64,000 nucleotides of DNA from contig NZ_CP060245.1 of NCBI RefSeq assembly GCF_014252455.1, forward strand, positions 279,190 through 343,189, written 5' to 3'. The position numbers were made by a program, and so were the translations under genes. The stretch is from Blattabacterium cuenoti. Its GTDB lineage: Bacteria > Bacteroidota > Bacteroidia > Flavobacteriales > Blattabacteriaceae. This document shows positions 18,747 to 28,146 of the stretch, piece after piece; within the stretch, counting starts at the first letter, position 1, and the number at the start of each line of letters is the position of its first letter. A model generated the notes under the pieces. That model was given only the letters and a program-made list of their open reading frames with translations. It did not search any database and was not told where the DNA came from.

Positions 18747-20000
18747 TTAAATATTAAAAACTTCTTGAATCACAGGTAAATAATCCAATTTTTCCCATGT
18801 AAAAAGTTCTACTTCTTGTTCTTTTTGATTTCCTTTTATATCATAAAAATACTTACGTACTTTTCTTGGACATTTCCCCATATGTCCATATACAGCTGTT
18901 TCTTCATATATTGGATGACGTAATTTTAATTTTTTTGTTATGGCGTAAGGACGAAAATCAAAAATTTTTTTTATTTTTACTACAATTTCTTCATCAAGAA
19001 GTTCTATTTTAGAGGTCCCATAAGTATTTACAAAAATTCCTATAGGGTCCGCTACACCTACGGCATAGGATATTTGTATTAATAATTCATCAGCAATTCC
19101 TGCTGCAACAAGATTTTTAGCAATATATCTTGCTGCATAAGCTCCAGATCTATCGACTTTAGAAGGATCTTTTCCAGAAAAAGCTCCTCCTCCATGAGAC
19201 CCCCTTCCACCATAAGTATCCACAATAATTTTTCTTCCGGTAATTCCCGTATCTCCATGAGGCCCTCCAGTAACAAATTGACCTGTAGGATTGATGTAAT
19301 ATTTCGTTTTATCTGTAAATAATTTTTTTATATCCTTCGATAATATATTTTGTACCCTTGGAATCAAAATATTTCTAATATCCCGAACGATCCTTTGATG
19401 CATTTTTTCTTTTGTGTCAAATTCATCATGTTGAGTAGATATTACAATAGCGTGAATATGTATGGGAATATTTTTATCCGAATATTCTAAAGTTACTTGA
19501 GATTTTGAATCTGGACGTAAATAAGGCATTTGTACTCCTTCATTTCGGATATATGAAAGTTCCCGTAATAAATGATGAGACATTTCTAATGATAAAGGCA
19601 TATAATTTTCTGTTTCATTAATCGCATAACCAAATACTATTCCTTGATCTCCAGATCCTTGATTTTCTTTTTGATCACTTTGTATTCCATGGAATAAGTC
19701 CATAGACTGTTCTTGAATAGAAGAAAGTACTCCACAAGAATCTGCATGAAATCTATATTCATTTTTAGTATATCCAATTTTTCTAATAATATCACGAGCT
19801 ATTTTATGAACATTGACCCAAGTTTTAGAATTCACTTCTCCAGATAATATAATTTGTCCCGTAGTCACTAAAGTTTCTATAGCTACTTTTGCTTTTGGAT
19901 CATATGCTAAAAAATGATCCAAGATAGCGTCTGATATCTGATCTGAAATTTTATCAGGATGTCCTTCTGAAACAGATTCGCTAGTAAATAAATAAGCCAT
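18747..20000 (-). CDS. metK: S-adenosylmethionine synthetase
   Basis: Makes SAM from methionine and ATP. The 417 residues contain FTSESVSEGHPDKISDQISDAILD (split ATP/metal site) at the N-terminus, GSGDQGIVFGYA near residue 115, and GGHGSHGGGAFSGKD-like glycine-rich P-loop text (GGRGSHGGGAFSGKDPSKVDRSGAY) near residue 265. SAM supports the methyltransferases seen here (trmD, rsmG, prmC) and the radical-SAM enzyme MtaB. It lies downstream of the aromatic operon on the same strand, 48 bases after aroG. Confidence 0.97.
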   Translation of the reverse strand: MAYLFTSESVSEGHPDKISDQISDAILDHFLAYDPKAKVAIETLVTTGQIILSGEVNSKTWVNVHKIARDIIRKIGYTKNEYRFHADSCGVLSSIQEQSMDLFHGIQSDQKENQGSGDQGIVFGYAINETENYMPLSLEMSHHLLRELSYIRNEGVQMPYLRPDSKSQVTLEYSDKNIPIHIHAIVISTQHDEFDTKEKMHQRIVRDIRNILIPRVQNILSKDIKKLFTDKTKYYINPTGQFVTGGPHGDTGITGRKIIVDTYGGRGSHGGGAFSGKDPSKVDRSGAYAARYIAKNLVAAGIADELLIQISYAVGVADPIGIFVNTYGTSKIELLDEEIVVKIKKIFDFRPYAITKKLKLRHPIYEETAVYGHMGKCPRKVRKYFYDIKGNQKEQEVELFTWEKLDYLPVIQEVFNI

Positions 20001-20048
20001 TTTTTTTCTTTGATGACAGAACTTAAAAAGTTTACTTTTCCTACGACA

Positions 20049-21128
20049 TTATATTTTATTTTGAATATTAATGGATTCTTGATGCAATAATTTGAAAAAT
20101 CCTTCAAGAAGTTTTTCAGAAAGACCTAGTTTTTTTCCTAAAAGGATTGATTTATTCATAATTTTTTTCCATCTATCTGGTTGTAATATAGATATATCGT
20201 ATGATTTTTTCAAAATTCCTAATTGTTTGGATATTTTCATTCTTTCTGATAAAAGAGCAATAATATTTTCATCTATTTCATCAATTAAAATTCTTAAAGA
20301 ATTTAAATCATTTTTAGTTTTATTCGTATAATTTTTTGATACGGTCAATTTTTTTAAAATATCCAAAAGTTGTTCAGGAGTAATTTGTTGTTGAGCATCA
20401 CTCCAAGCATTTTCTGGATCACAATGACTTTCTATCATTAATCCATCATATTGAAAATGATAAGCTATTTTTGCAATATCTAAAATTCCTTCTTTATTTC
20501 CACAAATATGTGAAGGATCACATATTCTAGGAATTCTAGGAAGAATTTTATGAAATTCTAACAATAGATTCCAATTTGGTTGATTCCTGTATTTCAATTT
20601 TTTATATGGAGAAAAACCTCTATGTATAATCCCTAACTTTCTCACTCCTTTTATAAATAAACGTTCTAAAGCTCCTATCCATAATTCTATATCAGGATGT
20701 ATAGGATTTTTAACTAAAATAATTTTATCCTCTACTCCTTCTAATGAATCCGCAATTTCTTGAACAGTAAATGGACTTGCCGTACTTCTTGCTCCGATCC
20801 AAAGAACATCTATATCAAAAGATAACGCTAATTTTACATGTTCTGCATTCGCAATTTCTGTAGCCACTAGAAAACCTGTATGTTTTTTAACTTTTTTTAA
20901 CCATCGCAATCCCTCTTTCCCTATACCTTCAAAATTATTTGGTTTAGTCCTAGGTTTCCATATCCCTGCTCTAAATATTTGTACATAAGTATGGTCCAAT
21001 CTTCTAGCGGTTTCTAGTAGTTGTTGTTCGTTTTCTGCACTACAAGGACCAGAGATAGTTATAGGTTTTTTCCATTTTTCAATCCAAGATCTGTCTACAC
21101 TATTATTCAAAATATCTTTTTCCATCAC
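20049..21128 (-). CDS. aroG: Bifunctional DAHP synthase / chorismate mutase
   Basis: Catalyses the first step of the shikimate pathway (PEP plus erythrose 4-phosphate to DAHP) and the chorismate-to-prephenate step. Residues 1 to about 260 are a type I-beta DAHP synthase: ITISGPCSAENEQQLLETAR, FRAGIWKPRTKP, and ICDPSHICGN. Residues about 270-359 form an AroQ-type chorismate mutase helix bundle (LRILIDEIDENIIALLSERMKISKQLG, then the lysine/arginine-rich helices). Total length 359. It is the last gene of the operon pheA-aminotransferase-tyrA-aroG. In Bacteroidota and some Bacillus enzymes the mutase domain also mediates prephenate or chorismate feedback on the synthase; the same control here is inference. 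Confidence 0.92.
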   Translation of the reverse strand: MMEKDILNNSVDRSWIEKWKKPITISGPCSAENEQQLLETARRLDHTYVQIFRAGIWKPRTKPNNFEGIGKEGLRWLKKVKKHTGFLVATEIANAEHVKLALSFDIDVLWIGARSTASPFTVQEIADSLEGVEDKIILVKNPIHPDIELWIGALERLFIKGVRKLGIIHRGFSPYKKLKYRNQPNWNLLLEFHKILPRIPRICDPSHICGNKEGILDIAKIAYHFQYDGLMIESHCDPENAWSDAQQQITPEQLLDILKKLTVSKNYTNKTKNDLNSLRILIDEIDENIIALLSERMKISKQLGILKKSYDISILQPDRWKKIMNKSILLGKKLGLSEKLLEGFFKLLHQESINIQNKI

Positions 21129-21146
21129 AACAATACATTTAATTTA

Positions 21147-21995
21147 TTATACATATTTTTGGTCTTTTATAATATCGTTTGCCTTTTTTATATATTGATC
21201 AATATGATGAAATTCTTTATTTTTTAAATATTTTTTAAATATTCTTAATTGATCAATATAAACATCTATAGCTTTAATCAAATTATTTATATTAGAAATA
21301 AAAATAGGTACCCAAGTTTCAGGTTTACTTTTCGCTAAACGTGTAGTAGAACCCCATCCACTTCCCATCATATGATTTAAAACTTTTTTTTTATTTTTAA
21401 ATTTTTTAACGGTACTCGCTAAAGAAAAGGATATGATATGAGGTAAATGAGATCCATAAGAAATATATAAATCATGTTCTTTAGAAGTTATATAAATCAT
21501 CCGCATCTCTAAAATAGAATAAATTTTTTCAGTAATATATATAGCATCTGTATCACTAAGTTCTGAGTCACAAAGAATACAATTTTTTTTATAAAAAAGA
21601 TCGGAATTCGCTGAAAGTGGTCCAGAATTTTCAATACCTGCAATAGGATGTGTCGCAACAAAACGACTTCTTTTTGGATGAGAATATACACTTTTACAAA
21701 TAGTATACTTAGTCGATCCAGTATCTAAAATAACTGTATCCTTCCTGATTGTATTCAGAATATTTGGAAGTAATTTTTCTATACCATCGACAGGTATAGA
21801 TAAAATAATGACGGAAGACTGTACAATCAGATCTTTTAAAGGTCTAATTTCATCGACAAAACCCAATTTTACAGCAATTAAAGCATTTTTTTCATTATAG
21901 TCAGTTCCTATAAATTTATCTCCAAAATTGGATTTTCGTAATTTTAAACTAATAGATCCACCTATTAAACCTAAACCTATAATTCCAATATTCAT
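21147..21995 (-). CDS. tyrA: Prephenate dehydrogenase
   Basis: Oxidatively decarboxylates prephenate to 4-hydroxyphenylpyruvate on the way to tyrosine. The 282 residues start with a Rossmann motif, IIGLGLIGGS (G7-x-G9-x-x-G12). The catalytic segment is ATHPIAGIENSGP near residue 114, followed by SHLPHIISFSLA near residue 183. There is no ACT domain, so classical tyrosine feedback through that domain is not expected. The start overlaps the stop of the upstream aminotransferase by four bases, and aroG follows 18 bases later. Confidence 0.93.
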   Translation of the reverse strand: MNIGIIGLGLIGGSISLKLRKSNFGDKFIGTDYNEKNALIAVKLGFVDEIRPLKDLIVQSSVIILSIPVDGIEKLLPNILNTIRKDTVILDTGSTKYTICKSVYSHPKRSRFVATHPIAGIENSGPLSANSDLFYKKNCILCDSELSDTDAIYITEKIYSILEMRMIYITSKEHDLYISYGSHLPHIISFSLASTVKKFKNKKKVLNHMMGSGWGSTTRLAKSKPETWVPIFISNINNLIKAIDVYIDQLRIFKKYLKNKEFHHIDQYIKKANDIIKDQKYV

Positions 21996-23146
21996 GAAAA
22001 AATTCTATTTTTTGCTTTTTCCAAAATTTTGATAGGACAACACATAGATAATCTCACATACCCTTTTCCATTTTCTCCAAAAATGCTTCCAGGTGTAATA
22101 AATATGTAATATTTTTTAAAAATTTTATCGGACCATTTACGATCATTTTTATCTAAATTTGTAAGCTTTGCCCAAATAAATATTCCGGCACTTTTTCTTT
22201 TATATTCTAAATTGAGACTATCACATATTTCCCATATAATTTTTTTACGTTTACAATATTCTATATTAAGTCTTTTAAACCATTCTGAATATTGATTCAT
22301 TGCTTCTATAGCTCCAATTTGTATGGGATAATACATACCAGAATCCATTTGACTTTTTACTTTTAGTATATTTTTAATAAATTCTTTTTTTCCTATTATC
22401 ATTCCAACACGCCATCCAGCCATATTATAACTTTTGCTTAAAGAATTTAATTCTAAAGCAATATCTTTAGCTTCTTTAATATTAAAAATACTCAAAGGAC
22501 GTTGATCATTTAATATGAAACTGTAAGGATTATCATGAACGAGTAAAATACGGTTTTTTTTTGCAAAAAAAACAATTTCTTCTAACTTTTCAAAAGTTAT
22601 CGTTGCACCTGTAGGCATATGAGGATAATTAATCCACATTATTTTCACTTTAGATAGATCTTTATTCTCCAATAATTGAATATTAGGACACCAATTTTCT
22701 CTTTCATGAAGATCATAATAAATAATTTCCGATTCTAAAAATCTAGATATAGAGGTATAAGTAGGATATCCAGGATTTGGTATTAAAACTTGATCTCCTT
22801 TTTCTAAATAAGATAGGCTTATATGCATAATTCCCTCTTTAGACCCCATTAAAGGCAATACCTCTTCTTTATGGTCTATATGAGACACCTTATAAGTCTT
22901 TTCATACCAACAAGAAATAGCTTTTCGTAACATTTCTATTCCTGTATAGCTTTGATAAGTATTCGCATTATATAGTTCTGAGGCTTTTTTCATCTGATGA
23001 ATTACCTCCTTTGGGGGAAGTAAATCCGGATTTCCAATTCCTAAATTAATAATTTCTATCCCTTTTTTTTCAAGATGATAAATCTCTTTCATTTTTTCGG
23101 AAAAAAAATATTCCGATATTTGATGCATTCTTTTTGCTACAATCAT
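21992..23146 (-). CDS. Class I/II aminotransferase of the Phe/Tyr operon
   Basis: PLP-dependent aminotransferase of 384 residues. Its position between pheA and tyrA points to amination of phenylpyruvate and 4-hydroxyphenylpyruvate to phenylalanine and tyrosine. Visible are NLGIGNPDLLPPKEVI near residue 35, LIPNPGYPTYTS near residue 118, and the PLP-lysine segment ELNSLSKSYNMAGWRVGM near residues 230-247. The sequence also resembles LL-diaminopimelate aminotransferases, so a role in lysine synthesis instead of, or as well as, aromatic transamination cannot be excluded. The start codon touches the pheA stop (position 23146) and the stop overlaps tyrA by four bases. Confidence 0.82.
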   Translation of the reverse strand: MIVAKRMHQISEYFFSEKMKEIYHLEKKGIEIINLGIGNPDLLPPKEVIHQMKKASELYNANTYQSYTGIEMLRKAISCWYEKTYKVSHIDHKEEVLPLMGSKEGIMHISLSYLEKGDQVLIPNPGYPTYTSISRFLESEIIYYDLHERENWCPNIQLLENKDLSKVKIMWINYPHMPTGATITFEKLEEIVFFAKKNRILLVHDNPYSFILNDQRPLSIFNIKEAKDIALELNSLSKSYNMAGWRVGMIIGKKEFIKNILKVKSQMDSGMYYPIQIGAIEAMNQYSEWFKRLNIEYCKRKKIIWEICDSLNLEYKRKSAGIFIWAKLTNLDKNDRKWSDKIFKKYYIFITPGSIFGENGKGYVRLSMCCPIKILEKAKNRIFS

Positions 23147-23985
23147 TAAGTTCTAATTATCCCATTTTTATATTCTCCCATAATAGATAGTTGATGAAGA
23201 CATGGAATTCTTTGCATACGTACTTTCATCCTCTCATAATCTTTTATATTATTAAATATAATATCTACATAAAATGAATATTCCCAAGGTTTTTGTATTC
23301 TAGGAATAGATTGTATTTTAGTCATATTAATTCCCAAACTAGATATCAAACTCAATATCTGAGATAAACTTCCAACAGTATGTAATATTTTTAATTTTAA
23401 GGAAGCTTTATTAAAATCATTTTCTTGTTTATTATAAACATTATTATTAATAATAAAAAATCTAGTAAAGTTCCTTTGAATTGTTTGTATATTTCTATAA
23501 ATAATTTCTAATCCATATTCTTTAGCCGCATCTTCTGATGCAATCGCTGCTAAACCTTTTTTTTGATATTTAGCAATATATTGAGCCGCAGCAGCAGTGT
23601 CATAATATTTGTATATTTTTATATGAGGATGTTCTTCTATAAATAATTCACATTGTAAAAGAGCCATAGGATGAGAATATATTTCCTTTATCTCCTCTAT
23701 TTTTTGTCCATTTAAAGCCATTAAATGATGTTTTATTGGAATATATATTTCCCCCACTATTCTTATATTATATTCAGATAAAAGACTATAATTGGTCAAT
23801 ATAGTCCCTGCTATGGTATTTTCTATAGCCATGACCCCATGATCTACATTATATTTTCCTACAGAATAGGCTAACTCTCTAAAAGAAGAACATTCCATCA
23901 ATTGATAATGACATCCTTCAAAATATCTGGTAACTGCTGCATGATGAAAACACCCCTTTACCCCTTGTATAGCTATTTTTTTCAT
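23146..23985 (-). CDS. pheA: Prephenate dehydratase (monofunctional, with ACT domain)
   Basis: Converts prephenate to phenylpyruvate for phenylalanine. The start is set at the ATG at 23985 (279 residues), since MKKIAIQGVKGCFHHAAV is the usual N-terminus; a longer frame from 24036 adds 17 hydrophobic residues with no family match. Catalytic domain: GVMAIENTIAGTI near residues 50-62 and the TRF motif at 174-176 (NFTRFF). A C-terminal ACT domain begins near residue 196 (LKLKILHTVGSLSQIL). At residues 225-228 the ACT motif that binds phenylalanine, ESRP in classical enzymes, reads QSIP, which may weaken feedback inhibition. First gene of the aromatic operon; no chorismate mutase domain is attached. 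Confidence 0.92.
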   Translation of the reverse strand: MKKIAIQGVKGCFHHAAVTRYFEGCHYQLMECSSFRELAYSVGKYNVDHGVMAIENTIAGTILTNYSLLSEYNIRIVGEIYIPIKHHLMALNGQKIEEIKEIYSHPMALLQCELFIEEHPHIKIYKYYDTAAAAQYIAKYQKKGLAAIASEDAAKEYGLEIIYRNIQTIQRNFTRFFIINNNVYNKQENDFNKASLKLKILHTVGSLSQILSLISSLGINMTKIQSIPRIQKPWEYSFYVDIIFNNIKDYERMKVRMQRIPCLHQLSIMGEYKNGIIRT

Positions 23986-24107
23986 GAAAAAAATATTAGC
24001 CTTATAAAATATAAAAAATAATTTTATTTTATGCAATCTTTTTTTTAAAATTTTATAATAAAAAATTAAAACGGTTAACTTTATGTTTTCATATTTTTTA
24101 TGTTTTT

Positions 24108-25445
24108 ATGCAAAAAAATAGAAAATTTTATAAAGGATGGAGGAAAGAAAATACGACACCTTCTCTTTCAGAGGTTTTTTCTTCTGTATCTGTTCCTAAA
24201 AAAACAGGAAAATGGAAAAAATTATTCGCTTTTACTGGACCAGGACTTTTGATTGCTGTAGGTTATATGGATCCCGGAAATTGGGCAACAGATATTGCTG
24301 GAGGAGCTAAATTTGGATACATGCTTTTATCCGTTATTTTTATATCTAATATTTTCGCTATTATATTGCAATATTTGGCTCTTAAATTAGGAATTGTTTG
24401 TGAAAGAGATTTAGCACAAGCCTGTAGGGATCACTACCATCCTTTGATAAGTTTTATCTTATGGATTTTATGTGAAATAGCTATTTCTGCTTGTGATTTA
24501 GCAGAAATTATTGGTTCTGTCTTAGCTCTAAAATTACTTTTTGGAATTCCCATAACATTAGGTGTATTAATTACTTCATTGGATATTTTAATTATTTTAT
24601 TTTTTCAGTATAAAGGGTTCAGATATATTGAAAGTGTGGTCGCAACATTAATATTTACAATATTAGTTTGTTTTATTTTTGAAATTATTAGTTCTAACCC
24701 AGAATTTTTTCCCATTTTAAAAGGAATTATACCAACTACTGAAATAATTAAAAATTCGCATTCTTTTTATATATCTATTGGTATACTAGGAGCTACTGTA
24801 ATGCCTCATAATCTTTATTTACATTCTAGTATTATACAAACTAGGGATTATCCAAGAACTATGGAAGGAAAAAAAATGGCCATAAAATATGCGACTATAG
24901 ATAGTACGTTATCTTTAACCTTAGCCTTTTTTATTAATGCAGCCATATTAATTATATCTTCAGCTACTTTTCATAAGTATGGACATACAGAAGTAGCAGA
25001 TATTATGGATGCACATAAACTCTTAACCCCTATTCTAGGTTCTAGCCTATCTGGAATTTTTTTTGCATTAGCTTTACTAGCATCAGGACAAAATTCTACA
25101 CTCACTGGAACTATCGCTGGACAAATTGTAATGGAAGGGTTTCTTCACATACGATTAAAACCTTGGATCAGAAGATTGATCACGAGACTAATAGCTATTA
25201 TTCCAGCTATGATTGCATCTATAGTTTATGGAGAAAAAGGAACGGCAGAATTATTAATAATTAGTCAAATCATTTTATCCATACAATTAATTTTTGCTAT
25301 TATTCCATTAGTAAATTTTACAGGAGATTATGATAAAATGGGATCATTTGTTAATGGCCCTTTTTTAAAACTATTAGCGTGGAGCATCACGATTATCGTC
25401 GTTTTACTCAATTTATTCTTATTATATAATACTTTTTTTCAATAA
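24108..25445 (+). CDS. mntH: NRAMP-family divalent metal (Mn2+/Fe2+) transporter
   Basis: Proton-coupled importer of Mn2+, Fe2+ and related ions in the inner membrane. The 445 residues hold about eleven hydrophobic segments. The metal-binding signature of helix 1 is GYMDPGNWATDIAGG near residues 53-67, with the Asp and Asn ligands. The helix 6 counterpart is GATVMPHNLYLHSS near residue 225, and GQNSTLTGTIAGQIVMEGF is a further NRAMP signature. Divergent from the aromatic operon, with a 122-base spacer that I see nothing specific in. Converges with rplI. Metal supply would serve the DAHP synthase and ribonucleotide reductase, by inference. Confidence 0.93.
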   Translation: MQKNRKFYKGWRKENTTPSLSEVFSSVSVPKKTGKWKKLFAFTGPGLLIAVGYMDPGNWATDIAGGAKFGYMLLSVIFISNIFAIILQYLALKLGIVCERDLAQACRDHYHPLISFILWILCEIAISACDLAEIIGSVLALKLLFGIPITLGVLITSLDILIILFFQYKGFRYIESVVATLIFTILVCFIFEIISSNPEFFPILKGIIPTTEIIKNSHSFYISIGILGATVMPHNLYLHSSIIQTRDYPRTMEGKKMAIKYATIDSTLSLTLAFFINAAILIISSATFHKYGHTEVADIMDAHKLLTPILGSSLSGIFFALALLASGQNSTLTGTIAGQIVMEGFLHIRLKPWIRRLITRLIAIIPAMIASIVYGEKGTAELLIISQIILSIQLIFAIIPLVNFTGDYDKMGSFVNGPFLKLLAWSITIIVVLLNLFLLYNTFFQ

Positions 25446-25457
25446 CCATTCATTTTT

Positions 25458-25910
25458 TCATTCAGCCAATACTTCAAAATTGAAAATTAACTCCTTTTTA
25501 TTACGAGGAAAACGTATATTCGCTTGATATTTCCCAATTTTTTTAATAACTTTATTTACAGTAATTCGTATAAATTTTTTATCTATAGAAATTCCTTCTT
25601 TTTGAAAAGCTTTCATCAATTCCTGATTATTAATTGAACCAAATAGTTTTCCTCCTTTTCCTACTTTAGCATTTATTTTTATAGTTAATGTTTTTAATTT
25701 TTTTTCTATTTCTTTATATTTTTCAATTAAAAAACTTTCCTTTTTCGAACGCTGTTTTAATATTTCATGAAGATCTTTGACTCTTCCTGGAAGAGCTAAT
25801 ATAGCATATCCATTTGGAATTAAATAGTTTCTAGCATATCCTGGTTTAACATCTAATTCATCATATTTAAAACCCAAGTTTTCTACATCTTTTTTTAAAA
25901 TAATTTTCAT
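25458..25910 (-). CDS. rplI: 50S ribosomal protein L9
   Basis: Binds domain V of 23S rRNA and limits frameshifting. The 150 residues show the N-terminal signature VKPGYARNYLIPNGYAILA, the long connecting helix, and a C-terminal domain with GKLFGSIN. Third gene of rpsF-rpsR-rplI, four bases after rpsR. Confidence 0.96.
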   Translation of the reverse strand: MKIILKKDVENLGFKYDELDVKPGYARNYLIPNGYAILALPGRVKDLHEILKQRSKKESFLIEKYKEIEKKLKTLTIKINAKVGKGGKLFGSINNQELMKAFQKEGISIDKKFIRITVNKVIKKIGKYQANIRFPRNKKELIFNFEVLAE

Positions 25911-25914
25911 TTTT

Positions 25915-26226
25915 TTATCTTAAATCATCTGTAACAAAAGGTAATAGACCAATTTGTCTGCATCTTTTGATAGCAAAATTTAATTTATTTTGATTTTTTT
26001 GTAAAGTACCTGTGATCCTACGTGGTAAAATTTTACCTTGTGCATTTAAAAATTTTATTAAAAATGTCGGGTCTTTATAATCTATAAACTTAATATTTCT
26101 TTTTTCAAAATAGCAATATTTTTGTTCTATTTTTGTTTCTATTTTTAAAGGAGATAAGTATCTTAAATCACTATCCCCCCCTACTTGTTTTTTTTTAGTA
26201 TTATTTTCTTTTTCTTCTACAATCAT
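25915..26226 (-). CDS. rpsR: 30S ribosomal protein S18
   Basis: Small-subunit protein that forms a heterodimer with S6. The conserved core is IDYKDPTFLIKFLNAQGKILPRRITGTLQKNQNKLNFAIKRCRQIGLLPFV, shown here only as markers KDPTFL, GKILPRRITG and AIKRCRQIGLLP. An N-terminal extension of about 30 charged residues makes it 103 long. Its ATG overlaps the rpsF stop by four bases, consistent with coupled synthesis of the S6-S18 pair. Confidence 0.96.
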   Translation of the reverse strand: MIVEEKENNTKKKQVGGDSDLRYLSPLKIETKIEQKYCYFEKRNIKFIDYKDPTFLIKFLNAQGKILPRRITGTLQKNQNKLNFAIKRCRQIGLLPFVTDDLR

Positions 26227-26564
26227 AATTTATTTTTTAATTTATTTCTTCTTCTTTCTGCATATTCAATTCCATATTGATTTAATTTAACAGTGATAAA
26301 ACGTAAAATACGTTCATCTTGTCTTAATTTTAATTCTAAATCAGATATTAAATGAGAATGAAATAAAAACTCAAATAAATGATAACACCCACTTTGTTTT
26401 TTTTTAATTGGATAAGATAATTTTTTTAAACCCCAATGTTCCTGATAAACGATTTTTCCTTTTTTTTGTATTATATAATTTTCATACTCTTTTGCCGTTT
26501 TTTTTGCTTGATCATCAGACAAAATAGGAGTAATAATCATCATATTTTCATAATGTTGAATCAT
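26223..26564 (-). CDS. rpsF: 30S ribosomal protein S6
   Basis: First gene of the S6-S18-L9 operon. The 113 residues begin IQHYENMMIITPIL with the characteristic YE, then WGLKKLSYPIKKKQSGCYHLFEF and LRQDERILRFITVKL. No second-strand ORF competes. In other bacteria the S6:S18 complex can bind its own leader RNA; I do not see a clear counterpart of that structure in the 34-base spacer to gltX. Confidence 0.95.
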   Translation of the reverse strand: MIQHYENMMIITPILSDDQAKKTAKEYENYIIQKKGKIVYQEHWGLKKLSYPIKKKQSGCYHLFEFLFHSHLISDLELKLRQDERILRFITVKLNQYGIEYAERRRNKLKNKL

Positions 26565-26598
26565 GTAATTTCATGTAATTAAATATAAATCTATATTT

Positions 26599-28131
26599 TT
26601 ATGTTCTTTTTTCAAAAAAACCATGAAAAATTTTTTTTCTAATTTTTTTCATCAAATTATCTATACGTCGTATACTTTCTTCTTTTCCTACCATTTCAAA
26701 AATAATGAAAAGATCACATCCTTTTAAGTCCCCTACTAAAGCGAAACGAAATAGTTGCATAATTATACGTCGATTTGCTTTGTCTATTTTTTTAAAAATT
26801 AATCGTAAATGTAAAGACGTAAATATAGGAATTTTGGATAAAAAAATTTTATAATGTTCTAATAGATAAAAAGTTTTTTTATGACAAATTTGATGAAAAA
26901 AATTGTATTCATAATAAATAGGAGAAATAAAAAAATAAAAAGAATGTTTCCATATTTCATGAATAAAATAGATCCTATCTATGATTAGATGAAGGACTTT
27001 AGATAAATAATTTTTTTCATAAAAAAGAAAACGTTTTTGTAGTTTAATTTGAAGATAAGAAAGTATTTCTTCTTGTTTTTTATTTAAATATTGTTTATTG
27101 AACCAATTGGCTTTTTTTATGTTAAAATAAACTCCGGATTTATGTACTCTTTCGAAAGAAAAAAAATGAATTAATTCTTTTAAGGAAAAAATTTCTTTGT
27201 TTCCTCCAGGATTCCATCCTAATAAAGCTAACATATTCACAAAAGCTTCTGGAAAATAACCTAATTCTCTATATCCTGGAATAATAGTTTTAGTGTCAGG
27301 GACTTTCCATTGTAAAGGTAATATAGGAAAATCTAATTTTTCTACGTTTCTTTTACTAATTTTTCCTTTTCCATCATTTCTTAATATTAAGGGTAAATGC
27401 GCAAAAATAGGAGTACTCCAACCTAATGCCCGATATAATAAAAGATGTAAAGACATAGAAGGTAACCATTCTTCTCCTCTAATTACATGAGTAATTTTCA
27501 TTAAATGATCGTCGATCGTATTAGCTAAATGATAAGTAGCTCCTCCATTAGATTTTAACAATATTTTATCGTCTAAGTTATCTGTATATACAACGATCTT
27601 TCCACGGATCATATCATGCATATTCAATTTTTCTCCAGGTGTAATTTTCAATCTAATGACATAAGAAGAACCAGAATGCAACTTCATATATAATTGTTTT
27701 TTCGTCATATTTAAGGAATTATTTAAATGCATTCTAATCTTATAATTATAAGAAAAAGTTAATCCCATATTGTGATATTCCTTTCTCTTTTTATGAAGTT
27801 CTTGATCTGTATCAAAAGCATAATAAACATGTCCCTTATCTAAGAGTTTATTGATATAAAAACGATAAATATCTCCCCTTTTAGATTGATAATAAGGATA
27901 ATAATCTCCACCATACCCAGCGCCCTCATCAGGTTCTATCTGACACCATTTTAATGTTTCAAAAATATACGATTCAGAATGAGGGATCCATCTTTTTTTA
28001 TCAGTATCTTCGATTCTAAGTATAAATTTTCCTTTATGTTTTTTAGCAAAAAGATAATTATATAAAGCTGTTCTTATTCCACCTAAATGTAATGGACCTG
28101 TAGGACTAGGAGCAAAACGAACTCTTACCAT
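26599..28131 (-). CDS. gltX: Glutamyl-tRNA synthetase
   Basis: Class I synthetase charging tRNA-Glu (and possibly tRNA-Gln if this organism uses the amidotransferase route, which cannot be judged here). The N-terminus RVRFAPSPTGPLHLGGIRTALYNY carries the HIGH-type motif. The KMSKS-type loop is KGKISKRN near residue 260. The C-terminal anticodon-binding region is rich in Lys, Ile and aromatic residues. Length 510. Start at the ATG at 28131; it follows mnmE by 15 bases on the same strand. Confidence 0.95.
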   Translation of the reverse strand: MVRVRFAPSPTGPLHLGGIRTALYNYLFAKKHKGKFILRIEDTDKKRWIPHSESYIFETLKWCQIEPDEGAGYGGDYYPYYQSKRGDIYRFYINKLLDKGHVYYAFDTDQELHKKRKEYHNMGLTFSYNYKIRMHLNNSLNMTKKQLYMKLHSGSSYVIRLKITPGEKLNMHDMIRGKIVVYTDNLDDKILLKSNGGATYHLANTIDDHLMKITHVIRGEEWLPSMSLHLLLYRALGWSTPIFAHLPLILRNDGKGKISKRNVEKLDFPILPLQWKVPDTKTIIPGYRELGYFPEAFVNMLALLGWNPGGNKEIFSLKELIHFFSFERVHKSGVYFNIKKANWFNKQYLNKKQEEILSYLQIKLQKRFLFYEKNYLSKVLHLIIDRIYFIHEIWKHSFYFFISPIYYEYNFFHQICHKKTFYLLEHYKIFLSKIPIFTSLHLRLIFKKIDKANRRIIMQLFRFALVGDLKGCDLFIIFEMVGKEESIRRIDNLMKKIRKKIFHGFFEKRT

Positions 28132-28146
28132 ATTAGAATTATTACT

